Below are positions 44,971 through 55,400 of a stretch of DNA of 64,000 nucleotides, in pieces; position 1 is the stretch's first letter, and every line of letters starts with the position of its first letter. The DNA is from Flavobacterium akiainvivens. GTDB taxonomy: Bacteria; Bacteroidota; Bacteroidia; Flavobacteriales; Flavobacteriaceae. Under the pieces are notes generated by a model that saw nothing but the letters and a program-made list of their open reading frames with translations, had not been told where the DNA came from and made no database searches. The position numbers and the translations under genes are program-made. The DNA is taken from the NCBI RefSeq assembly GCF_001278115.1, contig NZ_LIYD01000005.1:2968281-3032280 (forward strand), given 5' to 3'.

Positions 44971-44978
44971 TACCTTTG
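44971..44978 (+). promoter_or_regulatory. candidate -7 element, corA leader
   Basis: TACCTTTG matches TAnnTTTG. A transcript starting about 7 bases further would have a leader of about 100 nt before corA. Confidence 0.6.
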
Positions 44979-45003
44979 CAAAAAATTTATCCAAAAACCC
45001 TAA

Positions 45004-45039
45004 ATGGACGACAGTAGTACGTACATAGTATCAACCTAA
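45004..45039 (+). CDS. 11-codon leader ORF upstream of corA
   Basis: ATG to TAA encodes Met-Asp-Asp-Ser-Ser-Thr-Tyr-Ile-Val-Ser-Thr. It lies between the promoter element and corA, and its stop abuts the first of two overlapping hairpins. The acidic start is reminiscent of Mg2+-sensing leader peptides such as MgtL, whose Asp/Glu/Pro-rich starts destabilise ribosomes at low Mg2+. I cannot show it is translated. Confidence 0.45.
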   Translation: MDDSSTYIVST

Positions 45040-45086
45040 ACAGGGCATTGCGGTGGCTTTTCCCTGTTGTAAACACGTGGAAAAGC
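45039..45086 (+). promoter_or_regulatory. two mutually exclusive hairpins in the corA leader
   Basis: Hairpin 1 pairs AACAGGG (45039-45045) with CCCTGTT (45062-45068). Hairpin 2 pairs GCTTTTCC (45056-45063) with GGAAAAGC (45079-45086), extended inside by TGTT (45065-45068) with AACA (45072-45075) around a GTA loop. They share bases 45062-45068, so only one can form. Hairpin 2 ends two bases before the corA ATG at 45088 and would cover its initiation region. A ribosome at the leader stop codon (45037-45039) would block hairpin 1 and favour hairpin 2. Confidence 0.6.
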
Positions 45087-45087
45087 A

Positions 45088-46014
45088 ATGGTAACTTTCT
45101 ATGCCAAAAACAATGGCCTTGTGCCTGTACAATCGCTTAACGAGGCCCAATGGATAAGCGTTGTAAACCCTACCGACACCGAAAAAGACTTCATTTTAAA
45201 CGAGTTACATATTCCCGAAGCGTTTTATAACGACATTGAGGATATGGACGAGCGCCCCCGTATTGAAGATGAAAACGGCTGGCAGCTCATTATTTTGCGC
45301 ATACCGTTTAAAAACAGCAGCACCCACCTGCCCTATAGCACTGCGCCACTGGGCATTATCTATAAAGGCAGCACATTTGTAACCATTTGCTTTGCCAAAA
45401 ATGCCATGATAAAAGATTTTGTGGCCTATACCCAGCGCAAAAACATTGATATCCCAGACAATTACCACCTGGTACTGAGGCTGTTGCTAAGCAGTTCGAT
45501 ATGGTTCCAAAAGTACATCAAGCAAATAAGCCTGCTGATTAAAGCCGCCGAGGACAACCTGGAGAAATCCATCCGCAATGAGGATTTGCAGAAGTTATTG
45601 CAGATAGAAAAGTGCCTGGTATACTTTATAACCTCCCTGAAAGGCAATGAGATGCTGTTTAACCGCATTAAAAACCTCAAGGCATGCAAGGATACCTTCG
45701 ACCCTGATTTGGTTGAAGACGTAGAGATTGAATTGCGCCAGGCCCAGGACATGAGCACCATTTACAGCGATATCCTTACCGGTACCATGGATGCCTATGC
45801 CTCAGTAATCTCTAACAACCTGAATATCATTATGAAAAGGCTCACTTCCATTTCGATAATATTGATGATACCCACCCTTGTGGCCAGCTTTTATGGCATG
45901 AACGTGCCAAATGCCCTACAGGAAAACCCTCATGGCCTGTGGGTTATAGCGCTACTGTCGTTTATAATGTCGGCGGTTGCGGTGGTATTGTTCAAGAAGA
46001 AAAACCTTTTTTAA
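45088..46014 (+). CDS. corA: CorA-family Mg2+/Co2+ transporter
   Basis: 308 aa. A large cytoplasmic N-terminal domain (about 1-240) includes long helices (LLIKAAEDNLEKSIRNEDLQ). Two C-terminal transmembrane helices follow, the first ending in the signature Tyr-Gly-Met-Asn (SFYGMNVPN, about 268-276), then Lys-Lys-Lys at the end. The GMN motif forms the ion-selectivity loop of CorA channels that take up Mg2+ across the inner membrane. The leader upstream looks regulated. Length is normal for the family. Confidence 0.94.
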   Translation: MVTFYAKNNGLVPVQSLNEAQWISVVNPTDTEKDFILNELHIPEAFYNDIEDMDERPRIEDENGWQLIILRIPFKNSSTHLPYSTAPLGIIYKGSTFVTICFAKNAMIKDFVAYTQRKNIDIPDNYHLVLRLLLSSSIWFQKYIKQISLLIKAAEDNLEKSIRNEDLQKLLQIEKCLVYFITSLKGNEMLFNRIKNLKACKDTFDPDLVEDVEIELRQAQDMSTIYSDILTGTMDAYASVISNNLNIIMKRLTSISIILMIPTLVASFYGMNVPNALQENPHGLWVIALLSFIMSAVAVVLFKKKNLF

Positions 46015-46066
46015 GCCGAAAGGAAAGAAAGTCATAAAGCCGAAAGCCCGGAGGCGCATAAAACCC

Positions 46067-46216
46067 CTTAATATTTCACTTTTGGAGTTCAACATTCAGT
46101 CTTAAAGCCGAAGGCCGAAAGTCATAAAGTAAAAAACAGGGAACATAAAATCCAGTCAGCATTTTTTGGCCGGTTCGTTTCAAAAAAAATTCACGATATA
46201 TCGTGAATTTTTTTTT
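46067..46216 (+). repeat. two-copy intergenic element with perfect palindrome (copy 2)
   Basis: It begins CTTAATATTTCAC and TTGGAGTT and ends in a 34-bp perfect palindrome (46182-46215) with the same core as 16185-16212. The interior carries AAAGCCGAAGGCCGAAAGTC words absent from copy 1. Confidence 0.75.
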
Positions 46217-46250
46217 GCCCTCCCTTTCGACTTTATGACTTTTGACCAAA

Positions 46251-46283
46251 AAAGAAATCCCCACCTTTTAGGGGTGGGGATTT
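46251..46283 (-). terminator. intrinsic terminator of the giant adhesin operon
   Basis: The stem AAATCCCCACC/GGTGGGGATTT (46255-46265 with 46273-46283) is followed by a T-rich run on the minus strand. Confidence 0.85.
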
Positions 46284-46339
46284 CGGGTATTGCATGTTGG
46301 TTTGTTTCCTTTTGTTAAGGCAGGTTCACTTCGATTGGC

Positions 46340-48211
46340 TTACTGCTTCACGATGATGAACTCTGAGCGGCGGTTTTGTGCATGCTGCTCATCAGTACAC
46401 TCGGTACACTTAACCTTAGGCTGGCTCTCGCCATATCCCTGGCCTGAGATGCGCTTCTTGTCGATACCTTTTGAGATTACATACTGAACCGTAGACTTAG
46501 CCCTGCGGTCTGATAACCTCATGTTGTATTTGTCGCTGCCACGGCTGTCTGTGTGCGATTTAACCATGATAACCATGTTCGGGTACTTCTTAAGTACCTC
46601 TACCAGCTTGTCAAGTTCAAAGGCTGCCTCCTTGGTGATGTTGCTCTTGTCATACTCAAAGTAGATTTCGTTAAGTACTACAACATCCTCCTGGACAACC
46701 TTTTTGATCGGGTTAAGGTTAGCGGCTACGTTAACCACACCGCCCTTGGTCTTGGCTACCGGGAACGTGTTGCTTTCGTACTCCGGTGCGCTTGCCTGGA
46801 TGGTGTAGGCCCTGTCGCAGTCTACATTGTAGGTTACCTTACCGTCAGCCCCTGCTGTGCGGCGCTCTATTACGTTGTTTTTCTCGTCAAGTATTGCAAC
46901 CTGTGCCCCGGCTATAATCTGCCCGGTCTCGGCGTCTTTTACCAGTACAATGGCTTCTACGCCACATACAGGCGTAGCGCTGTACAGCTTGTCTATATTG
47001 CCTTCGCCCCTGTTACTGGCAAAGAAACCAATATTCTTGTCTTTGTTAAAGCTGAATGCAAAGTCGTCCTTGCCTGAGTTTACAGGCTGGCCTACGTTGC
47101 GTGCAGCAGTACCTTTTGATTCTTCGATGTAGAAGATATCAAGCCCACCAAAGCCTTTGTGGCTGTCTGATGAGAAGAATAACCTGCCATCGGCATCAAT
47201 ATACGGGTAGTCTTCCCTGCCCGGGGTGTTTACCTTAGGGCCAAGGTTTACAGGCGTGCCGTAGTTGTTGCCGCCTTTTATCTCTACTTTCCAGATGTCC
47301 ATGCCCCCTGTGGTGCCGGTCCTGTCTGATGAGAAGTACAGCCACTTGCCGTCTTTGCTCAGCGCAGGGGCATTGGTGCTCCACGCCTTATCGTTAAACG
47401 GTAGTGCACCGGCCTCTACCCACTTGCCGCTTTGTTTGGTGGCTTTGTACAGGTAAATCTGGCCTACTTTAAGGTTGTTGTCCTTATCGCGCTCAAACTG
47501 CTTGCTCTCTTTAAAGCTCTCTGCAGCAAAATACATGGTGTTACCATCTTCGGTTACTGCAACAGTGCCTTCGTGCCATTTTGAGTTCAGGTCGCTTAGC
47601 GGAACCGGCTCGCTAAAGGTAGCGTTGGCATTATACGTAGCCGTATAAATATCAAGGAACGGCTGCTCGTTTGCACCATACGTCCTGCGGGCGGTGTTGC
47701 GCGCGCTGGTAAAGTAAAACGTGTTATCTGCTGTTAAAAGGCCGCCGAATGAGCTGTACTTGGCATCGTTTATGTCAAGCAGCTTCTCGTCAAACATCTT
47801 GGCCTGGTTGCGTAGTGCAGGAAGGTAGTTAGGGTCGGCAAGGAATTCCTTGGCCCTCTGGTCGTTTGGTGCAAGGCCGGCAAATTTCTTCATCTGCGCG
47901 TTGGCCTCGTCATAACGCTCCAGCGCCTTTAGCATCTGGGCATATTTAAAATACGTTTCCGCATCCTGCTGCGTCTTGGTAAGGTCGGCATACCATTTTA
48001 CCGCTTCTTTTGCATTAAAAGTGATGTAGTAGCATTCGGCAAGCTGCTTCTTTACGTAATCGTCTTTCTTGCTTACCTTTAGGTAATCGGCCGCCGCATC
48101 TACATATTCCATACGGGCAAAATGCTTATCGGCATCTTTGGTCTGCTCGGTCTGCGCCGTTACTGCCACGGTAGCAAACATAAAGCCAAGGGTAATATAT
48201 AAATTTTTCAT
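46340..48211 (-). CDS. OmpA-family protein, PorE-like (TPR, PD40, CarboxypepD_reg, OmpA)
   Basis: 623 aa. The signal peptide (about 1-19) is followed by TPR-like helices (30-140), a PD40/WD40-like propeller (150-400, with ALSKDGKWLYFSSDRTGTTG), a carboxypeptidase-regulatory domain (about 425-500) and an OmpA peptidoglycan-binding domain (about 515-620, with HTDSRGSDKYNMRLSDRRAK). This is the architecture of PorE-like T9SS proteins. It is encoded directly after the PorP/SprF gene and the type B giant, so it probably anchors that secretion assembly to the peptidoglycan. Confidence 0.93.
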   Translation of the reverse strand: MKNLYITLGFMFATVAVTAQTEQTKDADKHFARMEYVDAAADYLKVSKKDDYVKKQLAECYYITFNAKEAVKWYADLTKTQQDAETYFKYAQMLKALERYDEANAQMKKFAGLAPNDQRAKEFLADPNYLPALRNQAKMFDEKLLDINDAKYSSFGGLLTADNTFYFTSARNTARRTYGANEQPFLDIYTATYNANATFSEPVPLSDLNSKWHEGTVAVTEDGNTMYFAAESFKESKQFERDKDNNLKVGQIYLYKATKQSGKWVEAGALPFNDKAWSTNAPALSKDGKWLYFSSDRTGTTGGMDIWKVEIKGGNNYGTPVNLGPKVNTPGREDYPYIDADGRLFFSSDSHKGFGGLDIFYIEESKGTAARNVGQPVNSGKDDFAFSFNKDKNIGFFASNRGEGNIDKLYSATPVCGVEAIVLVKDAETGQIIAGAQVAILDEKNNVIERRTAGADGKVTYNVDCDRAYTIQASAPEYESNTFPVAKTKGGVVNVAANLNPIKKVVQEDVVVLNEIYFEYDKSNITKEAAFELDKLVEVLKKYPNMVIMVKSHTDSRGSDKYNMRLSDRRAKSTVQYVISKGIDKKRISGQGYGESQPKVKCTECTDEQHAQNRRSEFIIVKQ

Positions 48212-48237
48212 GTGTCTTCTTTTTGTCTCGCTTTAGG

Positions 48238-49158
48238 TTAGAAATAACGTGGTGAACGTGATACTTTTTTCGGGAAGTTCAAATCAAACAACAGCATGAT
48301 TTCGTGCGATGCCGGTGTGGTAACGTTAAGGTCGCTCACAATGTGGTCATACGCATAGCCTATCCTCAAATTAGGCGTAATGGCAAAGTTTACCATACCG
48401 CCAAAAGAGTCGTCTAACCTGTAGGTAGCGCCTATCTCAAAGCGGTCAAAGAACAACGCGTTCAAAGAGCCGTCTATCGATGGGTCGATACCAAAGGCTG
48501 ATTTCAACATAAATGAGGGCTTCAGCTTAAAGTTGTCGTTAATCTGGAATACATAACCACCCGTTAAAAAGTAGTGCGAAACTTCTGAACCAAAGTCAGT
48601 ACCGTTGAAGTTAAGGTGCTTGCTCTTTAGCATATTGGGCACTGAAAACGCTAAGTAGTAGTTATCGGTGTAGTAAAATGCACCGGTACCCACGTTAAAG
48701 TAGGTGTTGTTTACGTTCTCGGCAAATGCAGGGTCTCCCGGGTCCGGTACGTTGTTGTACACTTCGCTGAACAAGCCCACATCGTGGAACGTTACACCCG
48801 CTTTAATACCCAGGGCAAGCCTATGCTGGCCACCCAGTTTTAAGGTATAGCTAAAGTCGGCATATACGTTGGTTTCTTTTACAGGGCCTATCTCATCTAC
48901 AATGGCCGATAGCCCTAAACCTACGTTCTTGCCTACAGGGCTGTGGCCCGAAAACGTGCCTGTACTTGGTGAGTCTTCAATGTCTACCCACTGCTTGCGG
49001 TATAGTAACCCGAATGATAAGTTCTCCTTCGAGCCCGCGTAAGCCGGGTTTATTACGTTCATGTTATACATATACTGCGTGTAGTGCGGGTCCTGCTGTG
49101 CAAAGGCATCAACAAAACCTACCAACGCAATGAATGCGGACAGGTATAGTTTCTTCAT
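48238..49158 (-). CDS. PorP/SprF-family T9SS outer-membrane protein
   Basis: 306 aa from the ATG at 49158; the longer frame to 49236 lacks a signal peptide. The signal (MKKLYLSAFIALVGFVDAFA) is followed by the family start QQDPHYTQYMYNMNVINPAY (residues about 21-40). The rest is a beta-barrel. SprF-type proteins are needed to export and attach type B cargo, usually the protein encoded directly upstream. Here that is the 2292-aa giant. Confidence 0.93.
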   Translation of the reverse strand: MKKLYLSAFIALVGFVDAFAQQDPHYTQYMYNMNVINPAYAGSKENLSFGLLYRKQWVDIEDSPSTGTFSGHSPVGKNVGLGLSAIVDEIGPVKETNVYADFSYTLKLGGQHRLALGIKAGVTFHDVGLFSEVYNNVPDPGDPAFAENVNNTYFNVGTGAFYYTDNYYLAFSVPNMLKSKHLNFNGTDFGSEVSHYFLTGGYVFQINDNFKLKPSFMLKSAFGIDPSIDGSLNALFFDRFEIGATYRLDDSFGGMVNFAITPNLRIGYAYDHIVSDLNVTTPASHEIMLLFDLNFPKKVSRSPRYF

Positions 49159-49376
49159 GTGTGTGTTTTTCTTAAAATTACTTTTGGGTTGGACAATAAA
49201 ATATAGCTGAAAAACTGAAAGATAAGCTTCTGCCAAAGCTTTGCCTCTCAGGATATCAAAAAAACAAAATTTTAGTCAATATATACACTTCGGGCGCAAC
49301 ATTTTTAAGAAAATACTTTAAAATTAACATCTGCGCAACCGTAATGTAATAGTAATGTGCTGTAAGCGTATAATTT

Positions 49377-49412
49377 AAAAAAGTTCCCCGCCCACTTTTG
49401 GGGCAGGGAACT
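49377..49412 (-). terminator. hairpin terminator after the giant gene
   Basis: The stem AGTTCCC…GCCC with GGGC…GGGAACT is followed by TTTTTT on the minus strand. Some transcription must pass it if the SprF and PorE-like genes lack their own promoter, so it may set the ratio of giant to partner. Confidence 0.75.
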
Positions 49413-49423
49413 AATCTTAATTA

Positions 49424-52400
49424 TTATTCTTGCCAGTTTACATAAACCCAGCCGGTTTCGGTAGTTCCATCGTTACGTTCAAACATATAGAAGTACGTAC
49501 CTGATGGCAGTTTCTCGCCATTGCTGGCAATACCTGCAAACTCGTCTGTATAAGCTCCTGTAAACTTGTACACTTCTTTACCGTAACGGTTAAAGATAGC
49601 TACTTTCCTTACGTTAAATCCGGTAAGGTCCCATGTATCGTTAAGGCCATCGCCATTTGGAGAAATACCTTTAGGGGTAAAGCAGTTAACCGATTCGATT
49701 ACAATCTGGCCTACAGAAGGACATGCTGCACCACTTAGCGGAGTTACCTCTACATCATAAGTACCTGCACCCAGTTCTGATATGTCAAGCAACTGGTCGT
49801 TGCCTACCACAGTACCGTTTTTAGTCCATTCTATGGTTACATTGTCTTCAGTGTAAACAGCGTCATCATCAAAGTTAACCCACACGCTGTAACGGTTGTC
49901 TACACAGCCGTCTTCCAGTACAATAACCGGTAGCGATGTTATGGTAATCTCTGTAGTTGCAACTGCAGGGCAGTTATCTGAACCTGCAATAGTATTGGTT
50001 ACTACATAAGTACCCGGTGTACTGGCAGCAAGGTTTATCTCACCTGTTGCACTGTTTACAGAAAGGCCTGCAGGCGCGCTGAATGTACCGGCAATACCAT
50101 CAAGTATTGGCATTGGGTTAACAGGCTCATCCTGGCAGTAAGCTGTAGCAGCATATGTAAAGTCTGCCACAGATGCCGGAAGGATTTCTACGCTAAATGT
50201 AGCTGTAACCTCATCACAACCGTTAGCGGCCGCAATAGTGTTAGTAACCACATAAGTACCTACCTCGCTGTTAAGAGGATCAATTGTACCTGTAGCAGTA
50301 TCTATATCAAGGCCTGCAACATCTGCAGAGAACACACCTACAGATGCACCCGGTGCAAGCTGTATTTGCTGTTCGCCTGCATTTTGGCAAATTGTAGCAT
50401 CGGCATAGCTAAATCCTGCAACCGGAAGTTCTGTAATAACAACCTCAGCAGTAGCGGTAACTTCTTCACATCCGTTAGCAGCAGCTATGGTGTAGGTTAC
50501 AGTATAGGTACCGGCAGCGTTAGAAGCAAGTACTATTTCGCCTGTAGCAGCGTCTATAATAAGTCCGTCAGTAGCAGTATATACACCACCTGTTGTACCT
50601 GTAAAGGTTACAGTGGCAACACCTGCATCGCTACAATATGGAGAGGCAGCATAGCTAATAGTAGCTGTAGGCAGCGCTGTAATTGTAACTTCTGTAGTAA
50701 CCGCAGTACCCAAACAGTCTCCTGTATCAGGAATTGTGTAAGTTACCGTATAAACACCCGGTGTGCTGGCAGCAAGGTCTATCTCGCCCGTTGCAGGGTC
50801 TATATCAAGGCCTGTTGTGCTGCTGTAAACACCACCTGTAGTACCTGTAAAGGTTACAATAGCAGTACCGCCGTTAGAGCAGTAAGGTGTATCGTCATAA
50901 GCAATTGTAGCTTCAGGAGCTGCAACTATAGTAACTTCTGTAGTTGTAGTAAACTCAGGGCATGAAGCCGAAGCTGCTATAGTATAGGTTACAGTATATA
51001 CACCCGGCTCGCTTGCAGTTACATCAATAGCACCTGTTGTAGCGTTTATAGAAAGGCCGGTTGTGCTGCTGTATACACCACCTGCATTACCGGTTTGGGT
51101 TACAGCACCTGTAGTTTCGCTTGAGCAGAATGGAGAATCTGCATAAGCTATAGTAGCTGTAGGCGCAGCATTAACCGTAACCGTAAGCGGCACAACCTGG
51201 AAGCAGGTAGGTACATCTATATCAGATACCCTTATGTATAGCGTGGTAGTACCTACGTTGTATGGTACAGATGTATCTATAGCACCTGTGTTGCCCTGTG
51301 CGCCACCGTTAGTAGCAAACACACCGTCTAACTGGTAGTCAGCAGGGTTTAGGGTTCCAAGGAAGTTTATTGCACCAAGGTCAAGAGGCGCAGTACCGGT
51401 AGTGCTGCATAGTGTTACAGGAGCCGGAGCCGGCACTGTAAACGGAGCGCTAAGGGTAATGGTTACCAGGTCTTCAGCCGTTGGTTCATCAGGGTTATCA
51501 GTTACTGTAATGGTAACACCTATAATGTGCTGGCCAAGTTCTTCTACCAAAATAGTCTGGTAGTCATCGCCTGTTTCAACAATAGTTGGGGTATATGGCT
51601 CGTCATCTAAAGTCCAAACATATTCATATACAGTACCTTCACCAGGGTTGTCTACGTTAGCTGTAAGTTCTGTACTTTCAGAACCACAGTGTACCTGGTT
51701 GTTGCCAAGCTCTACAATTGGGTCGCAGCTTGTTGTAGGTGCACCCGGGGTAGTAGCGTTGGTTTGTGTAAGGCTTATGTTACCTGCACTACCGTTAAAG
51801 TTTGTAATAAGAAGGGCATACACCTGTCCGTCTTCAACGTTTGGTATAACAAAGTTTTCTGTAGCCGAAGCCGAGTAGCTACATGCCACGATAAGTGGGT
51901 TGTTAGCACTTGGCGTAAGGTTTATCTGGCTACAGGCGTCAAGCGCAGATTCAAACGGCCCAAAGGCAGCAAAGTCTACGTCAATAGGGTTACCTGCTGT
52001 ACTTACCTGTGTAAGGGTAAAGTTCATTGGTGCAGGCGCACCGCCTTCGTGTTCTACGGTAAAGTAGTACCATATAGGGTTTGGCGTGCTGAAAAGACAG
52101 CCTATCTGGCCATAACCCGGTGCTCCTGTAGAGCTTGGTACAGATGTAGTACTTGTACATAGCGGGTTAGCATCGCCAGGACCCACGTTTGTAGTAAAGT
52201 CTACCTCAGCCCAAGAGCTAAAGCCATCTACATCAGGACAAATAGCCCTTACATAAGCCGTATAAGCCGTGTTTGGCGAAAGGTTTTCTGCAAGGTACAT
52301 AGGCTCTGTAACTACAGCACCGCTGGTTGGTATAGGGTCAGCTGCAGGCTGAACCACTACTTCCCAAGATGTTTCAGCACCATCGGCCGTCCAGGCAATG

Positions 52401-55400
52401 CTGGCACCTGTGCTCGATAAACAGTTAACCTGAAGGTTAAGAGGCTCAGGGCACAATGGGTCTGTTTCATGCATTAGCGGCAGCGTCCAGATACTGTTGC
52501 TGGTTTCGCTACAAATAGTGCGCACATAAATATCATAAACCGTACTTGCGTCAAGGCCTTCTATAATAGCAGAGTTAGTAGTTGCGGCAATAACGTTAGT
52601 TTCAGGCTCTTCACCCGGTGCAGCAGCACCCTGGTTAGTATAGTACACCTCATAAGTAGCACCCGGCACTACAGATGGCGCCCATGTTACAGATATGGTT
52701 GTAGTAGTTTCATCGGTTACAGTTACACCTGTAGGAGCAAGACATGCAGGCTCAAGACAGTCAACCTCGCCGGTATACAGCAGGGTGTTTTGAGAGCCTG
52801 TTCCGGCCGGTTTGCTGTAAAGCGTCTGGTTAAAGCCGTTTACAACGCTAACACCCACTTCGCCAGGGAAACTACCGTTTGCATTCCAGTACAGTTCAAA
52901 CGGAAGGTCGTGGCACAAAGGCACGGTAATGGTTATAGGGCCCTGGCCTGTTGTAAAGGTAGAACCAAAAGTAGCAACCGGGATTCCGTTTTGAGAAACA
53001 GTCATAGTGTTGCCGTTCCATCCGTCACCCCACGAGTCAGTAAGTATAAAGCTGTAGTTACACTGGTCTTCAACCTCACATATAGTAGTGTTAAAGGTGT
53101 ATGGCCCACTCCAGAAACTCTTATCGGTATCGCCACATACAGCCCTTACCCAATACTGGTACTGTGTAGCTTCTTCAAGCGTTACAGTAGGTGTGGTAGT
53201 GCTGGTAAGCACGCCTGTAGTAGAAGCCGTTGGTGCAGTTGCAGGAGTTTCGGCAATGTAGTATTCCCACTGCGTAGCGCTGCCCACGTTTGTCCAGCCC
53301 AGTGTGGCCGATGTTTGGCCAATAGCGGTGGCGCCAAGGTCTATCGGCTGAGGGCAGGTAATAACGCTAACATTAATGTTATCTACAGCACCCGGAGGGT
53401 TAGTACCGCCGCCGGTGTCGTTACGCCATTCAAACACAATCCTCCTTATGCCGTTAGCATAGCCAGACCAGTTTTGTATGTTCTGGAACGTAGTCCAGGT
53501 GTTAGAGCCAACAAAGTTACCACCAAGCTGTACCCTTGTGGCATCGGCAGTAATTTGCGTGCCCGGGGTTGGTGTCCATGTAGCAGGTACAAGCCATACA
53601 CGAATGTAGTCCCATCCTGTTTCACCCACGTTTTTCCAGTCAAAAGACACATTTACATCAGTAGTACCTGCAGGCACGCTAAGGTCGCGATACGCGTGTA
53701 CTACGTTATTTGTAGCTGTGTTTGTAGTATAAGCGTTAGATACGCCGTTGTCGTTAGTTACATAAAGCGAGTGGCCCGGGCTGTTAAAGGTAGCAGTACC
53801 TACTGCCCACTTATTAGTTTGCGTGCCGTTGTTAAGCGTCCATCCGTTAGTAGTACCGCCATCCCAGTTTTCGTTAATTGGTAATGTAGCCGGTATTTGA
53901 GGCGTGGTAAAGCTTACAGGCCCTATCCAGAAGCTGGTATCAGTATCACTACAGTGGCTCCTTACCCAGAAGTTGTAAGCTGTACTTGGCGTAAGCGGAG
54001 ACTGGGTGTTAGTAGTTGTAGTAGTGTTTCCTGTAGGAACCGTTGCAGCCGTAGGGGCTGTTGTAGACGTACTAAAATAGTAGTCGTATGAAGCCGGAGG
54101 CGTAGTTGGCGCTGTCCAGTTAAAGGTAGCCGAAGTCTCGGTAGTAGTACCTAAAGTAAGGTTTGTAGGAGACGGGCAGGTAATAACACTAAAGTTAATG
54201 TTATCTACAGCACCCGGAGGGTTAGTACCGCCGCCGCCATCATTGCGCCATTCAAAAACAAGCCTCCTGGTTTGTGTAGCATATTCTGCAACCGAAAGCA
54301 CATTGTTGCTGGTTTGCCATGTGTTGCTGGCCTGGAAGTTGCCACCCACCTGAACGTGGCCTGTAGCATTTCCTATCTGTGTACCTGTAGTAGGCACAAA
54401 GCTTGTAGGCACCATCCATACACGAATGTAATCCCAGTTGTTTTCACCTACGCTCTTCCAGTCAAACTGAAGCAATGCCTGGTCTGCACCGGCAGGTATG
54501 GTAATGTCGCGGTATGCATGCACAACAGATGTGGCACCGTTGTTGTAAGCATTTGTTACACCGTTGTCGTTAGATACATAAAGAGAGTGGCCCGGGCTGT
54601 TAAAGGTAGCAGTACCCACATGCCATTTGTTAGTTTGTGTACCGTTACTTAAAGACCATCCGTTAGATGTGCCGCTATCCCAGTTTTCTGCAATAGGCAT
54701 TGCAGCCGGAACCTGCGTGGTCATAAAAGTATAAGGCCCTGCCCATGCGCTAAAAAGGCCGTTGCCACAGCTGGCACGCACCCAGTACTCATAAGTAGTG
54801 GCAGATGTAAACGCTACGCCCGCAGGGGTAGTAGCTGTTACAGGGTAGTTAGTGTTTGTAGATACAGTTGTACCGGCACCGGCAGGTATGCCTGCACCCG
54901 GAGACTGTACTACAACTTCCCATGATGTGGCGCTGCTTGGATTAGTCCAGCTAAGGCTGGCACTGGTAGCAGTAGTAGTTGTAGCCTGGCCCACAGGCGG
55001 CGCACAGTTTACCTGCTGCACAACAAGGTTGTAGGCAGTGGTTTGTGGCGTAGGCCATGTAGAAATTACTATATAATAAGTAGTACCCGCTGTTACAGCT
55101 ATAGTAGGTATGCTAAGGGGCACCGCAGCAGAGTTGCTTGCACCGCCCACACAGCTAACACCCACGTTAGCACAGCTGTTGTATACAAATACACCGGTCC
55201 ATGTACCGTTGCCGCTAACGTCTACACTAATGGTTCCGCTAACGGTTGGGGTATAAGCATAAAACACATCATTACCGCCCAGGTAGGCACTTGTAGTACC
55301 ACAGCCTGTAGCACCCGGCGAACCTTCTACAGTATCGCCAAAGTTTGAGGTATTGTTAGAGGTAGAATACGGCAGTGCCGCAATGTTAATAGCCGTGTTA

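Larger units (their letters stand above)
46015..46339. other. repeat-filled intergenic region after corA
   Basis: No gene. It contains the two-copy palindrome element (46067-46216), scattered AAAGTCATAAAG and CTTTATGACTTT words that can pair with each other (46034-46040 and 46226-46247), and the terminator at 46251. Confidence 0.6.

Noticed and set aside
46182..46216. The A/T-rich palindrome as a plain intrinsic terminator
   Set aside because: It can form a hairpin, but the identical core in two places together with a conserved left end 100 bases away is better explained as a repeat element. A separate strong terminator lies at 46251.
52790..53884. Long Cys-rich plus-strand frame (364 codons) opposite the giant gene
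   Set aside because: It is an antisense shadow of the repetitive, Thr-rich adhesin gene. The Cys and Arg content comes from complementary ACA/GTG codons and no family features are seen.
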